Origin: Myxococcota bacterium
Lineage (GTDB): Bacteria; Myxococcota_A; UBA796; JAFGLY01
Assembly (NCBI GenBank): GCA_024276675.1
Contig: JAJRWT010000081.1
Coordinates: forward strand, 82,904-146,903
DNA length: 64,000 nucleotides
Direction of reading: 5' to 3'
In this document: piece by piece, positions 54,016 to 62,600 of the stretch
Layout: each line of letters begins with the position of its first letter
How positions within the stretch are numbered: the stretch's first letter is position 1
The notes under the pieces: model-generated
What the model saw: only the letters and a program-made list of their open reading frames with translations
Told to the model about the DNA's origin: nothing
Databases searched by the model: none
Made by a program: the position numbers and the translations under genes

Positions 54016-55152
54016 CTACATGGCCTGCGGGAGCCCGCCACGCCGGCGGCCCCACAGCAGGATGGCCGGCAGAAGGAACAGCCGAGCCCCGCCGGAGCTG
54101 TCACAGCCACAGCCAGCCTGTTCTACCTGGAACGAAGGATCGGCTTCGTCGGCCTGCTGGTGGGACTGGCCGGTTTCCTGCGTGTTCTGGGTGTCCTGGG
54201 ATGAATCGGTGTCGGTGTCGGTGTCGCTCCCCGGAACGCCACTGTCGCGGGGCTCCGCCGTGTCAGGCGACGGTCCGGTGTCTGGTTCGTCGCAAACGGG
54301 ACCTTCCAGGACTTCCTCGCAAGCAAGGATCTTCAGCTCCATGGGATCGCCCTCGGTCGAGGTGACGATGTTGCCCAGCAGATCGTAGGCAATCGCTTCC
54401 CCCCCGGAACCGCTGGTGGGCCACTTCACGGGTTCGTTCCCCCAGTGAGCATCGGGATCGCAGGGATCGGTCTCCCACTCGTAGGCGGCCGAGTAGGTCC
54501 TGATGACCAGCCGGTGCCCCTCCCAGTCCCAGTCCCCCCCGGTGGTGGAGATGTTCCCAGCTCCCCAGGACTCGAAATCCAGGGTGGCAACGTATTCCAG
54601 GACTCCCGTGTCGTCGGTGGGTTCTTCCGGAAAACGAAAAACCTGTGAAGAACCTTCGTGGACCTTTGTGACCAGGTAGATGCGCCCGGTGGTGGGATGA
54701 ACGAAGAGGGTTTCAGAATCGTAGGTTTCATCGGGATAGACGACTTCCCAGGTGGCTATCACTTGCGCATCTTCTCCTTCGGCAGGTTCCGGAACCGCGT
54801 AGACCCTGATGTAGGGACGGATCTTGGAGTTGTCGCCGATGTCGCCAATGTAGAGGCAATCGCCCTTGCTGCCGGGGCAGGGGCCGGCGGACATGGCTTC
54901 CCAGTCCCAGGAGCTGGCGTCCGTGACGGCATGACTGCCGACATATTCACCTTCCAGTGTAAATGCGTAGAGAATGGCATCGTTGCCGGCGTCGTTGTGA
55001 GTGAACCAGATTCCCTTCCGCGTCCGGGATTCAGCCAACCCCGAAGATTCCACCATTTCCGTGCCCTTGATGGAGGCGAGATCCTGGGGGTCCGAGTACC
55101 CGGAACAGAGGACAGCTCTGGCCACTGAGATAAAAACCAGCATAAAGTACAT
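54016..55152 (-). CDS. Exported protein with MYXO-CTERM-like sorting tail
   Basis: 378 residues. ATG 55152 follows AGGG and lies 2 nt after the gnd stop. An N-terminal signal peptide (FMLVFISVARAVLCSG) is followed by a propeller-like domain ('SSGLAESRTRKGIWFTHND', 'LYIGDIGDNSKIRPYIRVY') resembling esterase-like/phytase-type secreted proteins. Then comes a D/T/S/P-rich stalk and at the end GCGCDSSGGA, a hydrophobic stretch and GRRRG. Cys-Gly-Cys, short hydrophobic helix and Arg cluster are the MYXO-CTERM pattern, so the protein is likely anchored at the surface. Confidence 0.82.
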   Translation of the reverse strand: MYFMLVFISVARAVLCSGYSDPQDLASIKGTEMVESSGLAESRTRKGIWFTHNDAGNDAILYAFTLEGEYVGSHAVTDASSWDWEAMSAGPCPGSKGDCLYIGDIGDNSKIRPYIRVYAVPEPAEGEDAQVIATWEVVYPDETYDSETLFVHPTTGRIYLVTKVHEGSSQVFRFPEEPTDDTGVLEYVATLDFESWGAGNISTTGGDWDWEGHRLVIRTYSAAYEWETDPCDPDAHWGNEPVKWPTSGSGGEAIAYDLLGNIVTSTEGDPMELKILACEEVLEGPVCDEPDTGPSPDTAEPRDSGVPGSDTDTDTDSSQDTQNTQETGQSHQQADEADPSFQVEQAGCGCDSSGGARLFLLPAILLWGRRRGGLPQAM

Positions 55153-55154
55153 TT

Positions 55155-55772
55155 TCAACCCTGTTTCATTGGCCAGTCCTCACCGGGTGTAGAAACGAGC
55201 GCGTGCCCCCCGAAGCGGTTGCGCATCGCCGCCAACAAGCGATCGGTGAAGGACTCGGAGTCCCTTGAACGCAGGCGCTCCTGCAACGCAGCCGTAATGA
55301 CGGGGGCGGCCAGATCCAGGTCCACTGCTTCGAACACGGCCCAACGGCCTTCTCCCGAGTCTTCGACGTGTGGCGCTATCCCTGTCAGTCGTGGGTTTTC
55401 TTCCAGGGCAGCGCCGGTCAGCTCCAGAAGCCATGACCTGACCACGCTGCCATCTTCCCAGATTCGAGAAATCTCCTTCAGGTCGAACTCGAACTCGGTT
55501 TTGCGCTTCAAGATGGAGAAACCCTCGGCCAGGGCCTGCATCATTCCGTACTCGATCCCGTTGTGGACCATCTTCACGAAGTGGCCTGCCCCACTGGGCC
55601 CCACGTGGCCCCAACCCTTCTGGGGAGAGGGGGCAAGGGATTCCAGGATTGGTTTGACCTGTTGAACGACATCGCCATCCCCACCCACGGCAAGGCTGTA
55701 GCCGTGTTTGCGACCCCAGATTCCGCCGCTTGTGCCGACGTCCAGGTAGTGTATGTCGTACTGGGCGAGCAT
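55155..55772 (-). CDS. gnd: 6-phosphogluconate dehydrogenase, C-terminal part of an interrupted gene
   Basis: 205 residues from the ATG at 55772, which follows the TAA of the N-terminal part immediately (TAAATG, same frame). Carries the catalytic region: HYLDVGTSGGIWG, GPSGAGHFVKMVHNGIEYGMMQ with the catalytic Lys and the substrate-binding Asn, and the all-helical domain of the short (about 300 residue) Gnd/YqeC type. It lacks the NAD(P)-binding fold, so it would be inactive without the other part. The next gene starts 2 nt after its stop. Confidence 0.8.
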   Translation of the reverse strand: MLAQYDIHYLDVGTSGGIWGRKHGYSLAVGGDGDVVQQVKPILESLAPSPQKGWGHVGPSGAGHFVKMVHNGIEYGMMQALAEGFSILKRKTEFEFDLKEISRIWEDGSVVRSWLLELTGAALEENPRLTGIAPHVEDSGEGRWAVFEAVDLDLAAPVITAALQERLRSRDSESFTDRLLAAMRNRFGGHALVSTPGEDWPMKQG

Positions 55773-56090
55773 TTACGCACGCAGCAGGGTGTCCTTGTAG
55801 AAGGAATTGCCACCATCCACCAGGATGTCGCCCCTGGACAACAGCGGGAGGAGCTTGAGGATGGCTTGATCTACGGGATCGCCACAGGGAAGCATCAACC
55901 ACACGACCCGCGGTGGTTCCAGTTCTTCAACGAGCTGAGCCAATGTCATGGCGCCCTTGGCACCGCTCTCGACCAATTCGTAGATCTTGTCGGGTGATCG
56001 ATTGTAGACCACCACACGATGTCCCCGCTCCAACAGCCTCAGAGCCATGTTGGCTCCCATGCGACCGAGCCCCACCATACCCAAATCCAT
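55773..56090 (-). CDS. gnd: 6-phosphogluconate dehydrogenase, N-terminal part ending at an in-frame TAA
   Basis: 105 residues. AGGAGG lies 7 nt before ATG 56090. Contains the Rossmann motif MVGLGRMGANMA and 'VVVYNRSPDKI', and ends with DGGNSFYKDTLLRA, then TAA (55775-55773). The next codon in the same frame is ATG and the protein goes on without loss: the family normally reads 'R-A-K-x-L-A-x-x-x-I-H-Y-L-D-V-G' here, so TAA replaces one residue, usually Lys or Glu. With the rest (55155-55772) the enzyme would be 311 residues, the normal length of the decarboxylating short form in the pentose phosphate pathway. Confidence 0.78.
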   Translation of the reverse strand: MDLGMVGLGRMGANMALRLLERGHRVVVYNRSPDKIYELVESGAKGAMTLAQLVEELEPPRVVWLMLPCGDPVDQAILKLLPLLSRGDILVDGGNSFYKDTLLRA

Positions 56091-56362
56091 CACGATTCCT
56101 CCTGGTGGACCCACGCGGGTTCCAAGCACCGGCGGGGCCCCACAGCCGTTCCGGGGTTGTCAGAGTCAAAAAAATGTTCCTTCCGAAGCGGATCCCTTCA
56201 ACACCGGAGAGGGCGGTACTCTTGCCGTAACGTGCCATTGAGCAGATCTCATGGCTTTGAAACCGACAACTGCATCTTTGCTGTAACACCTGCCACGGTC
56301 CATGCAATGGCCCCACGAACAGCCAATCCGACCCGGCCCCGGGTTGTCGCGTGGAAGTGACT

Positions 56363-57799
56363 CTACAGGCTGCATTCACCGGCCTGCTGCACCACCAGGG
56401 GGTGCCTGTCCTCGACGGTCTCCCGCAGGTCATCCACCATCCAGCCCCACCGTTCCAACTCTATGAACGGATCGGCGTCGATGAAGTCGGTCAGGAAGTC
56501 CACCAGGTCGTCGATGTCGTCGAAGAAGATCCCGGGGTCGTACAGCTCCGCAAACTCCAGGACGGCGGCACAATAGTCCTGTGTCCAGGTTTCCATGAGC
56601 CCCCGGGCGACCACCGACTCGAAATCGGGATCCCACACGGGGTGCAGGTCGAAGATGCTGGCTTCATCGCCATCGACGGCGTCGGATATGTTGAAGGCCT
56701 GGTCCTTGTCCCAGGGATACACCACGAAACGCCCCTGGTCGGGCTGGAAGTAGAGCATGAAGTTCTGGCCGGTGGCCTCCATGCCGTCGATATCGGGCAG
56801 GACCACGTCAGCGGCGATCTCGGCAAGCCACTCGTCCACGTCTATCCAGGCGGACATGCAGGACTCGAAGGTATCGCTCTCGGAGGCGCAAGTTATGAAG
56901 GGCAGCAGATCCTGGCTGATGTCGCTCTCGGAAGTTCCGGCCTTTGGTTCGTAGATTTCCACGTACATGGACGTGTCGTCGCCCAGGTACTCGAAGTCCC
57001 CGCTGCCACCACAATAGCCGGCCACCTTGTAAAGGCTGCCAGAGGCATCCGAAGCGAAGTGGTTGTCAAGGAAAGCGCTGTCGTCGGGCTCTTCAGTGTT
57101 GGGAAACACGCCCTGGAACTCGTCGTTTACGTAGAGCAACGCATATGCGCTGCGCGGTACCGGCAGGCCGAAGCGCTCCATCAACAGGAGGGTCAAGTGC
57201 TCCCGCATGAGGCTGTAGTCACCCTCGGTGCCCAGCAGGTTGATCTTCTTCACGCCGTGGAAGAGCCGCCCTGATTCGAACTCGTTGAAGGAGAGCTTCA
57301 GCCCCACCCTCTCGTACTCCCCTCCCAGGAGGCTGCTGTGGCCCCGGTAGCGCACGCCCACGTTGTCCCACTCCTCCAACTCACCGGTCATGGGGTTGAG
57401 GAAATCCAGAGATGCTTCCAGGTAGGGCCGATCAGCGCACTCGTCGTCCAAGTCCACCAGTTCCCACAACGCATCCGCCCAGTTGTCGTCGTCGATGTAG
57501 AGGTAGAACACCGGCATTCCACGCCTGTCCCAGAGGGGGTCGTCAGCTTGCTGGGTATCGGGCAGGGGGGCCCCCGTGTCGGTGGGTAGGGCGCTGTCTT
57601 CCGCCGAGTCTCGCAGCACCGTGGCCGGGTGGCAGGCCTGGAGGTTCAGGGAGCAGACAATGCCAGCCAGGAAAAGGGGGGAAAGGGCTCCTCTGCACGG
57701 CGAAGGCTTTACCAGTGGCTCGCGCAGGAGCACCTTTACGTATTCCGGCAGTGGTCCATCCCGCCCCGCTGCATCGCCCATCGCTCGCCTATTCACCAT
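56363..57799 (-). CDS. CotH-type kinase family lipoprotein
   Basis: 478 residues. AGGGG precedes the ATG at 57799. An N-terminal extension leads to a lipoprotein signal ending SLNLQAC (Cys56), a D/T/S-rich linker, and a CotH domain: 'VRYRGHSSL', KLSFNEF, 'INLLGTEGDYSLMREHLTLLLM', LYKVAGYCGG and the metal-binding YPWDKDQAF (W-D-x-D). CotH proteins are atypical secreted protein kinases first known from spore coats and also found in many secreted proteins. Targets here may be the abundant secreted repeat proteins nearby, but that is inference. Confidence 0.87.
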   Translation of the reverse strand: MVNRRAMGDAAGRDGPLPEYVKVLLREPLVKPSPCRGALSPLFLAGIVCSLNLQACHPATVLRDSAEDSALPTDTGAPLPDTQQADDPLWDRRGMPVFYLYIDDDNWADALWELVDLDDECADRPYLEASLDFLNPMTGELEEWDNVGVRYRGHSSLLGGEYERVGLKLSFNEFESGRLFHGVKKINLLGTEGDYSLMREHLTLLLMERFGLPVPRSAYALLYVNDEFQGVFPNTEEPDDSAFLDNHFASDASGSLYKVAGYCGGSGDFEYLGDDTSMYVEIYEPKAGTSESDISQDLLPFITCASESDTFESCMSAWIDVDEWLAEIAADVVLPDIDGMEATGQNFMLYFQPDQGRFVVYPWDKDQAFNISDAVDGDEASIFDLHPVWDPDFESVVARGLMETWTQDYCAAVLEFAELYDPGIFFDDIDDLVDFLTDFIDADPFIELERWGWMVDDLRETVEDRHPLVVQQAGECSL

Positions 57800-58036
57800 A
57801 TGCCCCTTTATTGTTTGGCCTTCTCACGCCCTGCCAGTCCCGTGCCCAGGCGATCTGGCGTGCCATCGAATCATTGTCGCACCAGCTCCAGGGGCACGGG
57901 TTGATGACATCCTACAGGTACGGCATTCGTCGAGGATACCACGAAAAGAACGGCCCTGTGTGTAAAACGGACATGCAAGAAAACCCGTGGTATGCCGTGG
58001 CCCTGGGCCAGCTCCGCCCGCGACTCCAGCCACCTC

Positions 58037-59680
58037 TCATTCCGTGTCCGTGCTCCCCACCAGCAGGACCAGAAACTCCACCCGCCTGTTGCGCGCCCTG
58101 CCCTGGGGAGTGGAGTTGCTGTCCAGGGGCAGAGACTCTCCATACCCGCGAACGACCAGGCGTTCAGGTTCCACGGCCCCGTCCTGGATCAGGAAACGGC
58201 GAACCGCCTCAGCGCGTTTCCGGGAAAGCTGCTGGTTCATCGCGGCACTCCCGAGGGAATCGGTGTGCCCGGCCACCTCCAGGAGACGGATGGCGGGATT
58301 GTCGCGAATCACCCTGGCAACATCCATGAGGACAGGGCGTGACGATGTCTTGAGCTGTGCCTTGCCGGTCTCGAACTCCACCGTCTCGGTTATGTCGATT
58401 CGGGCCTGCCTGAGATGGGCGCGAACCGGACAACCTTCGGAACTCTCGGGCAACAATGCAGGCGCCACGGCCAGTTCCGGGCAACGATCCCGGTAGTCGG
58501 GGATCCCATCCTTGTCGCTGTCGGGGCATCCGGAGGCAGCGACTCGGCCCGGTACTTGCGGGCACTCGTCCCTGGCATCGGCCACCATGTCGGCATCGGC
58601 GTCGGGGCATCCGTAGGTGTCCCATGTACCGACAGTGCGGGGACACAGATCCTGCCCGTCTGGCACGCCATCACCGTCGTTATCGGGATCCGGACAGCCG
58701 TCTTCGTCACGATACGAGTCAGGATCCTCGGGCTGGTGGGGACAGGCATCCACGGCATCCGGTATGTTGTCGTTGTCGTTGTCCGGGTCCGGACAACCGT
58801 CGGAGTCCAGCCATCCGTCCAGATCTTCGGGACTATGTGGGCAGATGTCCTCGTCCGGAGGCACCGAGTCCATGTCGCCATGCACGGGAATACGCAAGCC
58901 GGCCCAGGTGAGCCCCAGCAGCACGCGCCAGGCCGGAGCCTCCAGGGGCGAAGTCAGCGCCGTGCCCAGGGCAAGCGTGGCCCTGGGAGAGTCGCTGTCC
59001 CCATAGATGGCGTATGTATGCCCCTCGGTGAACAACGGGGGATCCAGGCCGGAACCGGGAAGGACGGTGGATGTAATCTCTGCCCCCAGCGCAAGGTTCT
59101 TCCAGGTGGAGATGTCCAGCCCCGCCCCCAGGTCAAATCCTTCGCCCAGGGATTCAATGCGTATCCCGCCGTTGATGCGCCATCCAAGCCGCCCCGTACT
59201 CCCGCCGATGGCGGCAGTGGCGCCTCCACTGCCCCCCAGACTGGTCTCGACGCTGCCGGTTGGAAATCCCACCCAGGTGCCGAGCGCGAGGCCCAGGGTT
59301 TCGTTCCCCCACAACGGTGACGTGGTGCCTGCTCGCAGATCACCGGGAGCGCCCATCACCCGGCGGTCGTCCGGCATGACCTGGTAATAGGGGAGATCCA
59401 TCTCGACTCGCAGCCACTTCGACGCGGTGTACCCCATGCCCAGCCTGGCAGCGGACATGCGACGAGGCTGGGAGAGGTCACCGAAATGCTCGGAGTCGAC
59501 AATGAACAAGCCGAAACAGACCCGTCCCCGTTCACCCAGAACCGGGTGCAGTAGCTGCAACGATCTCTGCCCGTCTTCCAAGCTTGCTGACGGGATGAAA
59601 CGGTCCGGACTCCCGGCGAGGGCCGGCCCGGATGCTCCCATGGCAACCGCCAGGGCAATGGCAGCGTGGAGAAGGGTCAT
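58037..59680 (-). CDS. OmpA family protein with beta-barrel and thrombospondin type 3 repeats
   Basis: 547 residues. Starts at ATG 59680, overlapping the BcsC-like stop (ATGA). Signal peptide ends near GPALAG (22). Residues about 30-285 look like an outer-membrane beta-barrel, then five or six calcium-binding type 3 repeats (DPDNDNDNIPDAVDACP and similar, about 285-420), and a C-terminal OmpA domain (about 430-540) with VAGHTDSLGSAAMNQQLSRKRA and RARNRRVEF, which binds peptidoglycan. It should tie the outer membrane to the wall. Co-transcription with the BcsC-like protein suggests a shared export or surface role. Confidence 0.9.
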   Translation of the reverse strand: MTLLHAAIALAVAMGASGPALAGSPDRFIPSASLEDGQRSLQLLHPVLGERGRVCFGLFIVDSEHFGDLSQPRRMSAARLGMGYTASKWLRVEMDLPYYQVMPDDRRVMGAPGDLRAGTTSPLWGNETLGLALGTWVGFPTGSVETSLGGSGGATAAIGGSTGRLGWRINGGIRIESLGEGFDLGAGLDISTWKNLALGAEITSTVLPGSGLDPPLFTEGHTYAIYGDSDSPRATLALGTALTSPLEAPAWRVLLGLTWAGLRIPVHGDMDSVPPDEDICPHSPEDLDGWLDSDGCPDPDNDNDNIPDAVDACPHQPEDPDSYRDEDGCPDPDNDGDGVPDGQDLCPRTVGTWDTYGCPDADADMVADARDECPQVPGRVAASGCPDSDKDGIPDYRDRCPELAVAPALLPESSEGCPVRAHLRQARIDITETVEFETGKAQLKTSSRPVLMDVARVIRDNPAIRLLEVAGHTDSLGSAAMNQQLSRKRAEAVRRFLIQDGAVEPERLVVRGYGESLPLDSNSTPQGRARNRRVEFLVLLVGSTDTE

Positions 59681-62600
59681 GGAAGCCACTCCGCCAGTTG
59701 GCTGCGGAACTGCTGTGCATCTGACATGGGAGGGCCGTGGACCAGTGACGAAAACGTGGGGCTCGGCATGAAAGTTCCTGTGCCCGGCAGGCCGTAGTGG
59801 ACCTCCACCATGACCACCGTCTGCCCCCAGATCTTCCACGCCCCCCGGTGGATGGCCTGCGCGCCCAGGAAAAAGCTACGCCCGAGATCCGCCAGGAGGC
59901 CACCCTGCAGCTCGTAGCCCACGAAGGTGCCGGGTTGCATGTAGAGCACCGAGCTTCCTTGAACATCCTGGAGATTGGAAGCCACCTCCAGGCCCATGGA
60001 GAGGCGGGAGCCTGGCGGCGCCACGATCCCCTTCAACCTGGCAGTGACGGAGTAGTAGCCTTCAGGGGAAAAAACGCCTCCCTGCCCCGCCTGAAAACCG
60101 TCGGCCTGCCGGTCGTGCTCCAACAACATGGCGTCCAGGCCCGCCCAGACACCGTAGCCAGCTTCTCGGTGGATGGAGAACCTCCCCCAGGCCAGGAGCT
60201 GCTCCCAGGCCACCGGGTCCATGGACAAGCCGTTGGACTGCCCCACGCGCCCCAGCAGGCCCAGCTCCCTGCTGGAAGCCCAGAATGCTCCGAGACGCCC
60301 CCCCAGCCAGGTGTCGGCCACGCGCCCAAAGGGTTCACCAGCGCTCTCGTCTCCTGCCCAGCTCGCCAACGAGTCGGTGACCGGAGCACGAGAAGTTTCC
60401 AGTTCCGCCTCCAGGGTACCCCCCAGCCTGGCGCTCAGGGTGCCATACCAGGTCAGGTATGTTCCCCCTGAAAAACCCACCGGAGCAGACCCAAGCCGAG
60501 CCTCGCCGCTGAAGGTACCCTCTTGTGGAGAGACGATGCCCAGGCTGGTGGCGGCTCCGGATTCCATGGATTCGCCATTGAATACACTCACGGGGATGAC
60601 TTCCAACTGAATCCTGGATGCCCCCGGCCAGGCCATGTCCACGCCCATGGGCAGGTAGCTGCTCCTGAACAATTGCTCTCCCAATGTGCCGGGCCGGTAG
60701 ACGAAGCCAAGGCCCCCAGCGCCGCTCACGAGGGCGTGTCGAGCCAGGTTCTCGTCCAACTCGGGAATGTTCAATGTAAGGAAACGAACCCTGGAGGGAG
60801 AATCCTGCCCTCGTTCTTCGGGCCCCAGGCTCCTGCCCGACGGCAGCGGCAGGACGGGCAGCGGGCCTTCGGGGGGATCCGTCGCAAAGACCAGGCCGTC
60901 GTAGGGAGTGGACGTGAGTTCCGCCATGGTTGTACGGGCCTGGGCGAAGCGTGAGCGGTAGACCTGGAGTTCAACGAGAGCCTGCCCCACTTCCAGGTTC
61001 CCCCACCTGCGCCAATGCTCGCCCAGCACTCGCTGGGCCGACTCCAGGTCGAGTTGGGCCTTCAGAGCGTTGGCCAGCCCCAGCACGGCCCCCTGGCTGG
61101 CCGGATCCAGCGACGATGCCGTTTCAAAATCTTGTACTGCTCTTTTGGGATTCCCCAGGGCCATCCACGCCCAGCCCATCTGGACCCAGCTCCGAGCGTG
61201 GTTGCCACCCTGGCTGTTCTCCAGCTCCTGGAGCCTGATTGAAGCTTCGTGGATTCGGCCTTTGTTTCGCAGTCTCGTGATTCCTCGTATATCGAGAGCG
61301 AGTTCCAGGTACACCAACTCCTCGTTGAGCCATGGCTCGGCTCCGGCGTCCAACGCATGCCTGTAGAGGGCAATGACTTCGTCCACGCGACCCAGTTGGA
61401 CGCCAATGGACTGAAGTGCCGAGAGCGCCCGGGAATGCGTGGGGTGCTTCTCCAGGATTCCCTTGATCTCTTCCCAGGCCAAATTGGTGTTCCCGCGGGC
61501 CTGCTGCATCTCCGCCCAGCTCACCAGCAGATCCGGATCTTCCGGCTGCTCTGCCAACAGTTCTCGCAGAAGCCGCTCCGCTCCGTCCTGATCATTCACC
61601 ATGACACTCGCGGCATCCCGCACCGCCCGAAGCTGTTCAACACGGTTTGCCAGCTTGAGATTGTCCGAGTTGGGATACCACTTACAGAGTCTACCCGCGA
61701 GAATCTGTGCCTGCACCAAGCTGCCCCGGAGTATGGCCACATCCACCAACCCCCTCAACGCCACCTGGTTGCCGGGGTCCATCTCCATGGCCTCTTCGTA
61801 GAAGGCCTGGGCAGCACCGTACTGCCACCTGGTCATATACAAGCCAGCCAGACCACACAAGACCTCGGGGTCTGGAGACTCTTCCAGCAGGCGGGAGTAG
61901 CGACCGAATGCTGCCCAGGATTCACCTTTGGCCAGATCCCGTGCCGCCTGTGCCCTCGTGAGGGAGACCCTGGCCTTCTTCAACTCCCGCCTCAGTCCGT
62001 CGTCCCTGGGTTCTGGAACGGCACTGAGGATTTTTTCAGCGATGTCCAGGTTTCCCATGGCAACCTCTGCGTGCACGCCTCCCAGCAGCAACCACATGTT
62101 CCCGCTGTCCAGCTCGTAGGCACGCTGGTACATCTGGGCTGCTTCCTCGGCCTTCCCCTGAGCCAACAGGGTATCCGCCAGAGCGTGGAACAGACCTGGC
62201 TGGTCGGGGTGAAGGTCCAACAGTTGGTAGTACTGACGCCTGGCCTCTTCCAATCTTCCGTGCTTCACGGCTTCCCTGGCCTTTTCACCCATTACCAGGA
62301 CCTGCATCTCTTCCCGGAGGTAGCGAACCTTCAGGTCATCGTAGCTGCAATCCTGCAGCAGCTTCAGTGCTTCGTCTTCTCGGTGCATGTCCGAGAGCAG
62401 ACTCACCAGGGCGAAGAGAGCCCGGCGGTTGCCCGGAGCTTTTTCATATGCCTTGCGGTAGGCCAGCAAAGCCTGTTCCCCGTGCCTGGATTCCCACAAC
62501 CCTCCTCCAAGGCCCACCAGCGTGGAGACCGAGTCGGGTTCGAGGGCCAGAGCCACCCGGTAGCCCTGCAAGGCATCCTGAACCCTGCCGGCCTTCTTGT

